Part shown: positions 1-7,569 of the stretch, piece by piece | Layout of the letters: the number at the start of each line of letters is the position of its first letter | How positions within the stretch are numbered: the first letter of the stretch is position 1 | Source: Candidatus Omnitrophota bacterium | GTDB lineage: Bacteria > Omnitrophota > Gorgyraeia > JABMRJ01 | Direction of reading: 5' to 3' | Length of the DNA: 36,435 bases | Assembly: GCA_013202745.1 (NCBI GenBank) | Contig: JABMRJ010000115.1 | Coordinates: forward strand, 1-36,435 | Position numbers and translations under genes: made by a program | Notes under the pieces: model-generated | Databases searched by the model: none | What the model was told of the DNA's origin: nothing | What the model saw: the letters and a program-made list of their open reading frames with translations, nothing else

Positions 1-43
1 GGGCTATCCAAAGGGTTTCGTCCCGCGGTAATGCCTCTCTTTT

Positions 44-535
44 TTATCTCTTCCTATATTCTAACTTATCTTTTAATCCATTCATAAAAAGCATGTGCGT
101 AGCAAATTTTCTCAATAATGATGAAAAATCATGCTGATTTGGAATAATAAGTTTTAGCAATTTATTTTCCTTTTCAAAATGTTCTATCAGGCAATAGAAA
201 TCGCCATCTCCTGAAACTATAATAGCTTTATCATAATTGGAGTATTCTAACATTGCATGAAGGACTAGCTCTGCATCTATGTTACCTTTAGGTTTTCCAC
301 TTGGCAAAATTAAAGTTGGTTTAAAAATTAAAATATACCCATATTTTTGTAACGCAGTATAAAGAGTTTCGTTTGTAGTAATGTAGCCAATAAAAATAAA
401 TGCCTTTGTAACACCATATTTATCTTCTAAATACTTTCTGAATCGTTTGAAATCAAGTTTCCAGCCTTGTTCCTGGATAGAAAGATTTAAATTTTGACTA
501 TCAATAAACGCATAGTTATTTGCTTTATTTTTCAT
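44..535 (-). CDS. NYN-domain (LabA/DUF88-type) putative RNase
   Basis: A 163-residue protein with the layout of an NYN domain, a PIN-like metal-dependent RNase fold. The acidic sites are visible in order: FIDSQNLN (Asp12) at the N-terminus, NIDAELVL (Asp87) in the middle and VSGDGDF (Asp110, Asp112) after a hydrophobic strand. The length is that of a stand-alone domain and there is no signal peptide, so a cytoplasmic role in RNA cleavage or turnover is likely; the target is unknown. The ATG at 535 follows a purine-rich GAGAGGA. A TATAAT-like -10 lies at 600-605 on the minus strand, but I see no good -35. It stands alone beside an accessory region. The family call is firm; the biological role is inference. 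Confidence 0.85.
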   Translation of the reverse strand: MKNKANNYAFIDSQNLNLSIQEQGWKLDFKRFRKYLEDKYGVTKAFIFIGYITTNETLYTALQKYGYILIFKPTLILPSGKPKGNIDAELVLHAMLEYSNYDKAIIVSGDGDFYCLIEHFEKENKLLKLIIPNQHDFSSLLRKFATHMLFMNGLKDKLEYRKR

Positions 536-675
536 ATACTCAGTCCTCTCTGTTTTTAAAGCTAGCTATAGGTAAATATAATTTTACTAAGACACTATTA
601 TTATAGCATTTGGCTAGTTTTTAGGGAAGTAAAACAATACTCCTTGCTACGTTACGCAGCTATTACAGATTTGAA

Positions 676-966
676 CTATCCTACCATCCCCCTTTCCACA
701 TAAATCTCAAAAACATTACCCTTTAGCCTTATGCCATGTATGCAGGACTTTGGAACCCAGGTTTTTAGGCCGTTGTTGATAAGTATGGCTTTCTCTGTTT
801 CGTACAAGATGTGTATTGAGACCCAGTTATAGCGATTTTTTGGATCATTAGGGACGGTTCTCGGGGTGCCAGGTCTTACCTCAAGAAGCACGCACTGCAA
901 AGTCCCGAACGAAGTGAGGGAAGCTTGTCGAAGGGTGGCTCCTTCGGACTTGTCCCCTATTTTCAC
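676..966 (-). CDS. Small hypothetical protein fused in frame to a repeat element
   Basis: The open frame is 96 codons, but its first ~39 codons lie inside the interspersed repeat at 849-1000, starting from a GTG within that repeat. The native part is the last ~50 residues, with ILYETEKAIL and WVPKSCI. These resemble small conserved proteins that carry an ETEKA.L...WIPKS pattern, as I recall from phage-like and accessory regions. No ATG or good ribosome site is seen at the junction, where the native frame reads NWVSIHILYE. The repeat has therefore probably replaced the original start. It is either a fusion gene or a 5'-truncated remnant. Function unknown. Confidence 0.4.
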   Translation of the reverse strand: MKIGDKSEGATLRQASLTSFGTLQCVLLEVRPGTPRTVPNDPKNRYNWVSIHILYETEKAILINNGLKTWVPKSCIHGIRLKGNVFEIYVERGMVG

Positions 967-1000
967 ATACTGCTAACCTGCCAAATCTAACCAGGTTAGA
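849..1000 (-). repeat. Interspersed ~110-bp palindromic repeat, long copy 1
   Basis: On the plus strand it runs from GGGACGGTTCTCGGGGTGCC through AGGTCTTACCTCAAGAAG, a ~47-nt insert, GGCTCCTTCGGACTTGTCCCC and TTTTCACATACTG, to an inverted repeat CTAACCTG/CAGGTTAG at 973-999. The insert is absent from the short copies and differs from that of the other long copy at 8917. The end of the repeat lies about 10 bp from the stop codon of the transglutaminase-like gene. Confidence 0.85.
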
Positions 1001-1008
1001 TGCTTATT

Positions 1009-3024
1009 TTACTCTTTATTCCTAAGCCTTGCAAATATATCTTTTATCTCCTGCCACCAAGGTTTTATCTTTTCAAGCACGATGCGCTGGTTTATCCTTT
1101 TGTAATGCTTGTCAAAGAAATCTTTAACCTCAGGATAATCTTTTACAGGAATCTCTTTTCTGCTAAACCGTATTATTTCCGTAAAAACAATCTTTTTATC
1201 TTTATGATTATACTGCCTTTCGAAGTTATAGAAACCTACATCCTCGTTCAAATCTTCAGGTAAATGCGATACGCGGAAACCTTCGGGTATCTCATATACA
1301 GTAATTTGTTCACTCAGGGAGTTTCCGGGACAAAATATAGGATATTTTCTTTCTTCTTCCGTAAAATCAGTGGCCCGGTCAATGTTCGGTAAATCAATAA
1401 TTATTATGTCGTCCGTAATAGCGTACATATCTTCTTTTTTATACTTCAGATAACTAGTTACCCTGCCGTATCTTTGCTCAAAATTCTTCCATTTGTGCTC
1501 CGATACTTCTCCGTACTCCGCGTCTATTGCTTGAAAAAATTTCTTTTTTTGCTCATCATTTAAAGCGTTAATTTCTTGCCTCACGTCAATGGAAAAATCC
1601 AAATCCCACAAGAATTCAACTTCTACTATGCCTGAGCCATTGGGCTCTATGGTGATAATCTCTTTTTTATATGAAAAGTCTCTTTTTTCATCAAATACAG
1701 GAAAACGATCAAATCTGCCTCCATCTTCTGTGATTATAAAGGTGTAAGCGCACTGATATGACTTCGGGTATTGGCCTATATCATAGCCATCGAGTAAAGG
1801 GTCTATATAGAAATTACCGCCTTCAGGGTCTTCCACTAAAAGCAAGACGTGGTCAAAAAGCGTAGGAAACGGCGGGTCATACTGCGGATCGCTTAAGGAG
1901 TATTCATCGTTAAAAAGCGCTGCATAAGATTTTATACCGGCAACCTTTAACATAGCCATACATAGAATGGAAAGATCCTTGCAGTCTCCGTATTTGTTGC
2001 GGAATACATGGTTTGTTGGATGAGGTTCCAGCGCATTATCGCCAAACGACATGGAAACATATCTGAAATTCTCTTGTATATATTCAAGGATGGCTCTTGT
2101 TTTGTCTTTTATACCAATATGGCCTTTTATCACTTTTTCAGTGGTTTTCTTTATTAAGGGGGTTGTCTTTAAATTTTTCTGAACAAGCGAATAATACCAG
2201 TCTGATACATCGCTCCAGCTCTTTATCGATGAAAATTCTATGCTGTTTTTAATAGAATCCAAACTGGGCGGCGGTATATAACTTTCCGTTTTAGAAGGAG
2301 TGTAGAGATCTTCTAAGTGCCAGGAATACGTTATCGTAGAATCAGTCTCTGTTATCGCAGGCTTATGCTCAAGGTTAAATTCTGCATAATGCATATTAAA
2401 TTTCTTTGGGAAGGTAATTGTGTAGTTTAGCACTTTTATAGGAACAGTGTAGTTGAAATAAAAACTGTCCCAAAATGCATTCTTGATAGGGCTCTCTTTT
2501 GTTACCCTTGTAGCCTCATATTCCAAAATAGAACCTATATTAACCTGCGGCATGGTAATGAGTTTCACCCTGACATCGGAATACATGGGGTAGCTTTTGT
2601 ATGTTCTGAACTCCTGAATCTTGGAATAACGGTATTTTTTGCCATCCGGTGTAATAGTATAGGCCTTTATATCCGTTATTTTTTCTCTCCCTCTTTCATA
2701 AGGTATAGATATTTCACCAAGAGATTTTGCTTTTTCCTTGAGAATTTTTATTTTCTTATGCTTCTTCGAGGTATAGGACCAGTCCTCATGCAATTCTAGA
2801 GATATATCAAAAAGCAGAAACATTGTAGACTTATCTTTATGTATTTCTTCAAAGGTTTGCTCGGGTTTTGTAGATATGGATGTGGTTTTTTCTTTACTAT
2901 CTACTTGTATTTGCTGGTGGGGCTGGGTCAATGCTGCCGGTTGTTGTGTTTCACCCTGCGCGATAGCTTGCGTCGGTTGACACATAGAACAAATACAAAA
3001 TAGAATGATTGCTAAAATTTTCAT
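1009..3024 (-). CDS. Secreted DUF3857 / transglutaminase-like protein
   Basis: A 671-residue protein with an N-terminal signal peptide (hydrophobic residues 3-20, then AIAQGE), so it is exported. Residues ~70-260 fit a DUF3857 domain (DIKAYTITPDGKKYRYS, GSILEYEATRV). Residues ~300-420 form a transglutaminase-like cysteine-protease core with a complete triad: Cys348 in KYGDCKDLS, His392 in FDHVLL and Asp408 in YIDPLLD. The C-terminal ~250 residues look beta-rich. Such proteins are common in Bacteroidota and other Gram-negative bacteria and are thought to act on peptides or cross-links in the envelope; the substrate is not known. It is a single-gene unit with its own consensus promoter and a structured leader. 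The ATG at 3024 follows GAGGA. Confidence 0.88.
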   Translation of the reverse strand: MKILAIILFCICSMCQPTQAIAQGETQQPAALTQPHQQIQVDSKEKTTSISTKPEQTFEEIHKDKSTMFLLFDISLELHEDWSYTSKKHKKIKILKEKAKSLGEISIPYERGREKITDIKAYTITPDGKKYRYSKIQEFRTYKSYPMYSDVRVKLITMPQVNIGSILEYEATRVTKESPIKNAFWDSFYFNYTVPIKVLNYTITFPKKFNMHYAEFNLEHKPAITETDSTITYSWHLEDLYTPSKTESYIPPPSLDSIKNSIEFSSIKSWSDVSDWYYSLVQKNLKTTPLIKKTTEKVIKGHIGIKDKTRAILEYIQENFRYVSMSFGDNALEPHPTNHVFRNKYGDCKDLSILCMAMLKVAGIKSYAALFNDEYSLSDPQYDPPFPTLFDHVLLLVEDPEGGNFYIDPLLDGYDIGQYPKSYQCAYTFIITEDGGRFDRFPVFDEKRDFSYKKEIITIEPNGSGIVEVEFLWDLDFSIDVRQEINALNDEQKKKFFQAIDAEYGEVSEHKWKNFEQRYGRVTSYLKYKKEDMYAITDDIIIIDLPNIDRATDFTEEERKYPIFCPGNSLSEQITVYEIPEGFRVSHLPEDLNEDVGFYNFERQYNHKDKKIVFTEIIRFSRKEIPVKDYPEVKDFFDKHYKRINQRIVLEKIKPWWQEIKDIFARLRNKE

Positions 3025-3041
3025 TTATTCCTCTTCGAAAC

Positions 3042-3118
3042 AAAAAAACCTTTGCTTTTTTAAGCGAAGGTTTTACTTTTTTAAAGTCCGGGATTTCCCC
3101 CTTCTAACTCGGGACTTT
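3042..3118 (-). promoter_or_regulatory. Structured 5' leader with terminator-like hairpin (candidate attenuator)
   Basis: Read on the minus strand, the leader of the DUF3857 gene has a first stem AAAGTCC/GGACTTT (3083-3089 with 3112-3118). A second hairpin with 11-bp arms at 3047-3072 follows, with an A-rich loop and a run of seven U. This is an intrinsic terminator between the promoter and the start codon, so it could act as an attenuator or as part of a riboswitch. No known riboswitch consensus was recognised. It could instead simply end transcripts coming from the upstream immA-like gene. Confidence 0.5.
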
Positions 3119-3134
3119 CCTAATTGTCGAATTA

Positions 3135-3163
3135 ATTATACCATAATAAGTTAGGGTTGTCAA
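3135..3163 (-). promoter_or_regulatory. Consensus sigma70 promoter for the DUF3857 gene
   Basis: On the minus strand TTGACA (complement of 3158-3163) and TATAAT (complement of 3135-3140) are separated by exactly 17 nt. Both hexamers match consensus perfectly. The start site should be near 3128, giving a ~100-nt leader that holds both hairpins described for 3042-3118. Confidence 0.8.
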
Positions 3164-3170
3164 TCAGGGC

Positions 3171-3277
3171 TTTGGGGGATGGTCCTCATGGTGCCGGGTC
3201 TTACCTCAAGAAGTGGCTCCTTCGGACCTGTCCCCTATTTTCACATACTGCTAACCTGCCAAATCTAACCAGGTTAG
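3171..3277 (-). repeat. Interspersed ~110-bp palindromic repeat, short copy
   Basis: Starts TTTGGGGGATGGTCCTCATG, carries the AGGTCTTACC...GGACCTGTCCCC inverted pair and ends in CTAACCTG/CAGGTTAG (3251-3258 and 3270-3277). The terminal palindrome overlaps the 3' end of the immA-like gene and supplies its TAA stop at 3274-3276. Confidence 0.88.
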
Positions 3278-3879
3278 AATATTATTTTCTTAGCTTCTCT
3301 CACGAGTCGCCTTTGGATCACATCACGTGAAACAACAAAATCTTCGCTTAAGAACTCTATTACCCTATCATTAATGACGTCTTTGTTTTTAATGCCCAAA
3401 GATTCGATTTCTTTTGTATGATAAGAAACTCTCTTGTTCAAATGAACGGGCGGCACAAGGACCAAACCCGCGAATTCATATGCCTGCCATTCAAACCATG
3501 AATATTCCTTCTCCGGAAACTTTTCGATAAATTCTTTCCATTCCGTAATATTATCGAATTTATACCGGTTATACATATCCTTATGCAAAACAAGGTGCCC
3601 TATTTCATGGGCTAAAGTAAATCGATATCGCCCCGGCCTGCTCTGATAGACACCCTCGTCAACCGATATGCTTTTACAGTCGGATGATAAGAATCCATCT
3701 ACATCAAAGGTCTTGTGTAGTCCGGGAATTGGGATTATATCCAATCTCAGCTTGAATTCTGCGATCTCTTCTACCGGTATAGGGTAAGATTTTTTAGGAT
3801 GGTATTTTGTAAGAAAACGGTCCGCGGCTTTAGCAATATAGTTGTGGTTCTTGTAGGGGGCTGTGATCTCAAAGCTCAA
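3274..3879 (-). CDS. ImmA/IrrE-family metallopeptidase
   Basis: A 201-residue zinc metallopeptidase of the ImmA/IrrE (COG2856) family. The motif FTLAHEIGHLVLH holds HEIGH at residues 91-95, and the third ligand is likely the Glu in QAYEFAGLVLVP near residue 134. Family members cleave or inactivate a partner XRE-type repressor, as ImmA does with ImmR. Here that repressor gene lies directly upstream: its TAG stop (3880-3882) abuts this TTG start at 3877-3879 with no gap, implying translational coupling. The stop codon lies within the repeat at 3171-3277, so the extreme C-terminus (about KKIIF) may have been altered by the repeat. Such pairs control mobile elements, stress responses or toxin-antitoxin modules. 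The target operon is not shown by the sequence. Confidence 0.9.
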   Translation of the reverse strand: MSFEITAPYKNHNYIAKAADRFLTKYHPKKSYPIPVEEIAEFKLRLDIIPIPGLHKTFDVDGFLSSDCKSISVDEGVYQSRPGRYRFTLAHEIGHLVLHKDMYNRYKFDNITEWKEFIEKFPEKEYSWFEWQAYEFAGLVLVPPVHLNKRVSYHTKEIESLGIKNKDVINDRVIEFLSEDFVVSRDVIQRRLVREAKKIIF

Positions 3880-4260
3880 CTACGACTCCTTGATAATCCT
3901 GATTAATTTATCAAGCTTCTCTTTTGTTAGTTTTTTTCCACGAAGTGTCCTGAACAGAAGAGGCATTCTTTTCAAAACATCTTTTTCCATAAGCTCCTTA
4001 GGGAACCTGCCGGTTTCAGCGGCAGCGAGATCGAAGAAAAGATACCAATCATCTGTCCCTTCCTTAAGATTAAGCGATTTGGCGTACTTTTTCAAAAGTT
4101 CTTCAGCTTTTGGCGGTGGAAGTATGCCTCTCTCCATTTTGCTTATATTGCCGGCATCTAAATCGTTATTTTCGCAGAATTGCCGTAATGTTAGAGAAAG
4201 CTCTATTCGTTTCTCTTTGAAAAATCCTCCAAAACTTCTTCCTGCTGCCATTATCAACAC
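3880..4260 (-). CDS. XRE-family HTH transcriptional regulator (partner of the ImmA-like peptidase)
   Basis: A 126-residue protein. Residues ~12-65 form a Cro/CI-type helix-turn-helix (FKEKRIELSLTLRQFCENNDLDAGNISKMERG). The rest is basic and may mediate dimerisation or recognition by the downstream metallopeptidase. Together the two genes match the ImmR-ImmA or RosR-IrrE type arrangement: a repressor whose removal by the peptidase induces target genes. A perfect 7-bp inverted repeat overlapping its own promoter (4293-4311) suggests autoregulation. The ATG at 4260 has a G-rich ribosome site (GGGGGTGTTGATA). Confidence 0.87.
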   Translation of the reverse strand: MLIMAAGRSFGGFFKEKRIELSLTLRQFCENNDLDAGNISKMERGILPPPKAEELLKKYAKSLNLKEGTDDWYLFFDLAAAETGRFPKELMEKDVLKRMPLLFRTLRGKKLTKEKLDKLIRIIKES

Positions 4261-4281
4261 CCCCTTTTTCTCTCTACTTCA

Positions 4282-4311
4282 AGTATACCACTGTTGTATA
4301 AAAAATACAAC
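4282..4311 (-). promoter_or_regulatory. Promoter and probable autoregulatory operator of the XRE gene
   Basis: On the minus strand a TATACT -10 (complement of 4282-4287) sits 17 nt from TTGTAT. The perfect inverted repeat GTTGTAT-N5-ATACAAC (4293-4311) covers the -35 and most of the spacer. A bound dimer there would block RNA polymerase, as is typical for XRE repressors that control their own operon. Confidence 0.6.
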
Positions 4312-4358
4312 AAATAAATCTGGATTTTTTTACATTAACATACCTATACTCTTACCCC

Positions 4359-4523
4359 CTATCCTTTCTCCACCTCAAGCATAATCGTGGAGACCTCTAC
4401 CGGCAGCTCGAAGCGCTCTTTTTCATTTATTATATACTCGTGCCTATCATAATCGAACGACACCGCGTAGCACCGCTTAATCTCCTTACCGTCAAACTTA
4501 ATCAAAAATCCTCCGTCTGCCAT
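4359..4523 (-). CDS. Small hypothetical protein, last gene of the peptidase/PLD cassette
   Basis: A 54-residue protein beginning MADGGFLIKFDGKE and rich in beta-strand residues and charge. I chose the ATG at 4523 because a perfect AGGAGG lies 7 nt upstream. The frame extends to a GTG at 4541, but that would put the ribosome site inside the gene. The AGGAGG overlaps the TAG stop of the upstream beta-repeat gene, so the two are translationally coupled. No family recognised. By position it could be a chaperone, inhibitor or partner of the beta-repeat protein. Confidence 0.55.
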   Translation of the reverse strand: MADGGFLIKFDGKEIKRCYAVSFDYDRHEYIINEKERFELPVEVSTIMLEVEKG

Positions 4524-4534
4524 AATTTTTCCTC

Positions 4535-5554
4535 CTACCACCGCCAGGCTGCGCCTGCGTAAATGGCTGCTTCCTTCCGTGACTTAAGCAGCTTCAGGAA
4601 GGCCCGGCCGTCGCCTTTTAGTATATCGTGTGATAGTTCGATCTCTGCTCCCGTATCGTTTCTCTTCTCATTTATGAGCTTAAAAGAGACGGTGTCTCTC
4701 TCTGTAAGACGCGCTTGAGCTCCGAAGATTATCTTACTGATTGTCCTTCCTTTATATCTAACCTCAAAGGTTACCCCCACACCTTTTTTTATGGTCCATC
4801 TCCCAAAAAGGGTGAGCGTACGCTTCTCTTCTTGCGGTTTATCTGAAAGACCTATCCCTATTTCGTATTTTATCTTACTTTTTTCAAATATGCCCAGGCT
4901 TGTCGTAAAATTAAATGCGGAGTGCGTATCTTTATCCAGCACATATGATACCCTGGCCCTATCTTTTATGTCCCAGTGCCCTTTGAAGGTTATGGTGTGC
5001 GTTTTGTCGCGCTTACGTGTAAGGCGGGATTTTGCGTACCGGTATATTATCTGGTAGTTCTTGCCTATCTCCCAGGCGCTGTTAAAAGTGAGGACATCAT
5101 GCCTCCCATCTTCTTTATTTACCCTGAATGTCAGGCGGTTATTTTCGTCCGCCTGCCAGGCGCCCTCGAGCTTCAGGATATAGGCACTCGCGGTCTTCTC
5201 TTTCGACCTTGTGGTTACTGCAAAAATGAGCTTATTTTTACGGGCGTCCAGTATTTCGCCCTGTAGCGTAAGCTGATCGCCGAAGGTCTGGCGCCCCCAT
5301 TTATCCAGCGTCAGCTTCAAATCATGATTATCGCTCAATGACCAGACACCCCTTAGCTTTACCTGGTGGGGTATGCCGGAATCGGCACCTGTACCGCCTA
5401 TGGTGGATTTTACGTGATACATGAGGGAATTGTCAGGGCCGGTCTTGAATCTTCCGTCCAATACCCTGCGGAAACGGCTGATATCCGCCTTTTTGCCGGT
5501 CTTCTCTATAACCAGCCTGTTATGAGGGTCTATCTCGTATCTTACCTTTTCCAT
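4535..5554 (-). CDS. Beta-repeat protein of unknown function with aromatic C-terminus
   Basis: A 339-residue protein built of about six or seven repeats of ~40-45 residues, each with a G-x-W or related strand (LRGVWSLSD, LEGAWQAD, FNSAWEIGK, FKGHWDIKD, LFGRWTIKK, FGAQARLTE) followed by alternating polar and hydrophobic residues. The pattern and the final AAWRW resemble outer-membrane beta-barrel strands with a C-terminal aromatic signal. However, no signal peptide is seen at MEKVRYEIDPHNRL, which argues for a soluble beta-solenoid or an unusual export route. It lies 11 bp after the read-through end of the papain-like gene and overlaps the ribosome site of the next gene. I see no ribosome site before its own ATG, so it probably depends on coupling. 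No known family recognised with confidence. Confidence 0.65.
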   Translation of the reverse strand: MEKVRYEIDPHNRLVIEKTGKKADISRFRRVLDGRFKTGPDNSLMYHVKSTIGGTGADSGIPHQVKLRGVWSLSDNHDLKLTLDKWGRQTFGDQLTLQGEILDARKNKLIFAVTTRSKEKTASAYILKLEGAWQADENNRLTFRVNKEDGRHDVLTFNSAWEIGKNYQIIYRYAKSRLTRKRDKTHTITFKGHWDIKDRARVSYVLDKDTHSAFNFTTSLGIFEKSKIKYEIGIGLSDKPQEEKRTLTLFGRWTIKKGVGVTFEVRYKGRTISKIIFGAQARLTERDTVSFKLINEKRNDTGAEIELSHDILKGDGRAFLKLLKSRKEAAIYAGAAWRW

Positions 5555-5565
5555 GGATATCTATT

Positions 5566-5718
5566 TTAAGCCAAGGCCTGCTTCTGGTAGTTTAAAACGC
5601 TCGCCAGGGTAAGTGGATTGGGATCTTCTATGTCTATCGAGCTCCACGCGTCCATCATGTATAGATCGATATAAGCATATGGCAGGAATCCATACCCCTT
5701 ATCCCCCCAGTCTTCGGA
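5566..5718 (-). other. In-frame C-terminal continuation of the papain-like gene after a TGA
   Basis: After the TGA at 5719-5721 the same frame stays open for 50 codons to a TAA at 5566-5568. The encoded tail begins SEDWGDKGYGFLPYAYI, which is what follows the active-site Asn in C1A peptidases (NSW.. .WG..GY). The TGA sits exactly where the conserved Trp codon TGG of NSW is expected. The tail is therefore the genuine C-terminus of the upstream gene, separated by one base change, not intergenic DNA. Confidence 0.8.
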
Positions 5719-6348
5719 TCAGGAGTTTTTAAATTTGATAAGCCTCTTTGTGTCATCGTATCCTACCGGTGAGATAGCGTGGCCTCCGAGAGAGCGTTCG
5801 TCCTTTTTAGGCATCGCAACCACGCCGGTCTTGGTTTCGAAAAAGCCATGAAAAACCTCGACGCCTATAGCGCACGGCCCCTTCGTATAAAGGTGCGAGC
5901 GCAATTCGTCCAGGTTAAGTATGCGGGCATAGCTCTTGACGCGGAATTTCTTGGCATTGGCGGGAGCTCCTTTTTTGGCCTTGGTCTTCTGTTGGGGGCT
6001 GTACGGCCAGAGCTTCTCCTGACAGACACCCTTTTCGTTAAGCACCTTCATTGCCGTCCGGATACTGGTGCCTTCTATGCCAGGCATGCCGTCAATTTTC
6101 TTACATTCGGCATAAACAAAACGAGGCGAAAGAAGGACCAGTTTCTCATAGTCAAGCATCTCCTGATATTCCTTCATGCCGCAAGCCGTCGCGAATCCTA
6201 CGCATGTTCCTTCGTCGCCCTGGTTCCTTACGGGGGAAAGTTTCCGTGTATAGTCAACCTTCCGCGGCAGCTTTACGGGCGCGAGATACGCCCTCATCAG
6301 ATAATCCCTTTCGTCAAATCTGTCTCTTACGCAGCCTAATTTACTCAT
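5719..6348 (-). CDS. C1A papain-like cysteine peptidase, interrupted by TGA at NSW
   Basis: A 209-residue product from the ATG at 6348, preceded by GAGG; a GTG at 6357 is an alternative. It has a bacterial C1A peptidase layout: QGDEGTCVGFA with nucleophile Cys49, GGHAISPVGYDD with His190, and FKNS with catalytic Asn208 immediately before a TGA stop. The full domain would end 50 codons later at 5566. There is no signal peptide, and the N-terminus (MSKLGCVRDRFDERDYLM) resembles the short leader of bacterial C1 peptidases that have no classical propeptide. As sequenced, the protein retains the triad but loses the C-terminal strands, so it may be inactive unless the stop is read through. It is third in a five-gene cassette, after a PLD-like and a permuted-papain gene. 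Confidence 0.8.
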   Translation of the reverse strand: MSKLGCVRDRFDERDYLMRAYLAPVKLPRKVDYTRKLSPVRNQGDEGTCVGFATACGMKEYQEMLDYEKLVLLSPRFVYAECKKIDGMPGIEGTSIRTAMKVLNEKGVCQEKLWPYSPQQKTKAKKGAPANAKKFRVKSYARILNLDELRSHLYTKGPCAIGVEVFHGFFETKTGVVAMPKKDERSLGGHAISPVGYDDTKRLIKFKNS

Positions 6349-6366
6349 TATCCTCACTCGTTCTTT

Positions 6367-7569
6367 TTAAAACTCAAATTTCGTCAGCTTGTATTTATTA
6401 GGCCCTCTCTTATTGCCTTCCCTCTTTTCTCCGTACCATATCGAAATAATGCCTTTATCTTTAAGTTCATTCATACCCTTTGATATTGCCCATTTAGATA
6501 TGCCGAAGCGCATGTTTAAGGTCTCGCGCGTAAAACCCCACCAGCCATCCTTATCGGTGTTAGTCGCTTCATAAAGGTTTATTAGGAGGCAGTACTTTGC
6601 CGCAAGTGACAGCTTGCCGGGATAACCGTCTTCCCAGTAGGCGTATGGAATCTGAAAGTAATGCTCTTCGGGTATACTATACGCCTCTTTCCTGTCCTTC
6701 CAGTCTAAGAGAGTTACGATAGGCTCTTTACCGTAGATCTTTTCAAGGGTTATAAGATTATACTTATCCTGCAGTTTTTGCAGTTCTCTTCTTATCTGGC
6801 GCCGGTACCATTCAAGGCCTTTTTCAGTATCCAGTCCCAAATAGCGCGCCGTCTCTTCATAGTCTATCTCAACTCTTCCTTCTTTATTCCCGTTAAATTG
6901 ATATAAAAAGAAAAGGTACAGGTCAAAAGCCCGGTTTGAATTGTTCTTTAAAAAGAGCGCCCCAAGGACGGGGTCCTCCAGGAAAGCCCTTTCTATCGGA
7001 ACAGTCAGTATGTTTTCGAGCCGCTTATCTTTTTTCTTAGTCTTAATCTCGGCATACCTTGCCAGTATCGACTCGGCCAGTTCCGGAGAGTCCACCAAAA
7101 CCGATGTCTCGCTGTTGTATCGCATGGCGGCTTCCGTCCAATTCGTGCTTCCGGCCACAACCCATCTCTTGTCGATTACTATCCCCTTGTCATGTTTATA
7201 CTGCTCTGATATATCGATTGATACATCGATGCCATTTTTATCCAGATAATAATACGCGTATTCGTTCTTCTTTATGTCGCCTTCCAGTATAACCTTGGCC
7301 TTCACGCCCCTTTTTGCAGCTTTTACCAAATCCTCACACAACCTAAAGATAGGGTCTTTTTCGTTTTCGCTCTTCATGTCTATTATGTACATTACTATAA
7401 ATATCTCTTTCTCTGCGCCTTCCAGTATCTTATGCATCTTCTCGAAATACATCCGGCCGCTTAAATCATCCGTCTCGTGCGCCTCAAAGGCAAGAGCCGA
7501 CGCGGCCAAAAACAGAGCGATAATTAACGGCAAAAAATAGCGGCAGATACCTATTTTAAATTTACTCAT
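6367..7569 (-). CDS. Signal-peptide PLD-fold protein fused to winged-helix domains
   Basis: A 400-residue protein with a strong N-terminal signal or anchor (residues ~10-27, LPLIIALFLAASALAF). Residues ~35-180 form a phospholipase D/Nuc-type domain with a single canonical HKD motif: His126, Lys128 and Asp133, followed by GSTNW with Ser141 and Asn143. One HKD motif implies dimeric action, as in the Nuc endonucleases. Residues ~205-400 contain what look like two winged-helix regions (around EIDYEETARYLGL and GFTRETLNMRFGISKWAISKGMNELKDKGII), a fold usually found in cytoplasmic DNA-binding proteins. The combination of an export signal and DNA-binding domains is unusual. Its start overlaps the upstream YiiX-like gene by 8 bp. 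Substrate (nucleic acid or phospholipid) unknown. Confidence 0.78.
   Translation of the reverse strand: MSKFKIGICRYFLPLIIALFLAASALAFEAHETDDLSGRMYFEKMHKILEGAEKEIFIVMYIIDMKSENEKDPIFRLCEDLVKAAKRGVKAKVILEGDIKKNEYAYYYLDKNGIDVSIDISEQYKHDKGIVIDKRWVVAGSTNWTEAAMRYNSETSVLVDSPELAESILARYAEIKTKKKDKRLENILTVPIERAFLEDPVLGALFLKNNSNRAFDLYLFFLYQFNGNKEGRVEIDYEETARYLGLDTEKGLEWYRRQIRRELQKLQDKYNLITLEKIYGKEPIVTLLDWKDRKEAYSIPEEHYFQIPYAYWEDGYPGKLSLAAKYCLLINLYEATNTDKDGWWGFTRETLNMRFGISKWAISKGMNELKDKGIISIWYGEKREGNKRGPNKYKLTKFEF

Noticed and set aside
5719-6348. TGA reassigned to Trp across the genome
   Set aside because: Other genes here end in TGA, often as ATGA overlaps, and do not continue with conserved protein beyond it. 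The recoding explanation would have to be local.
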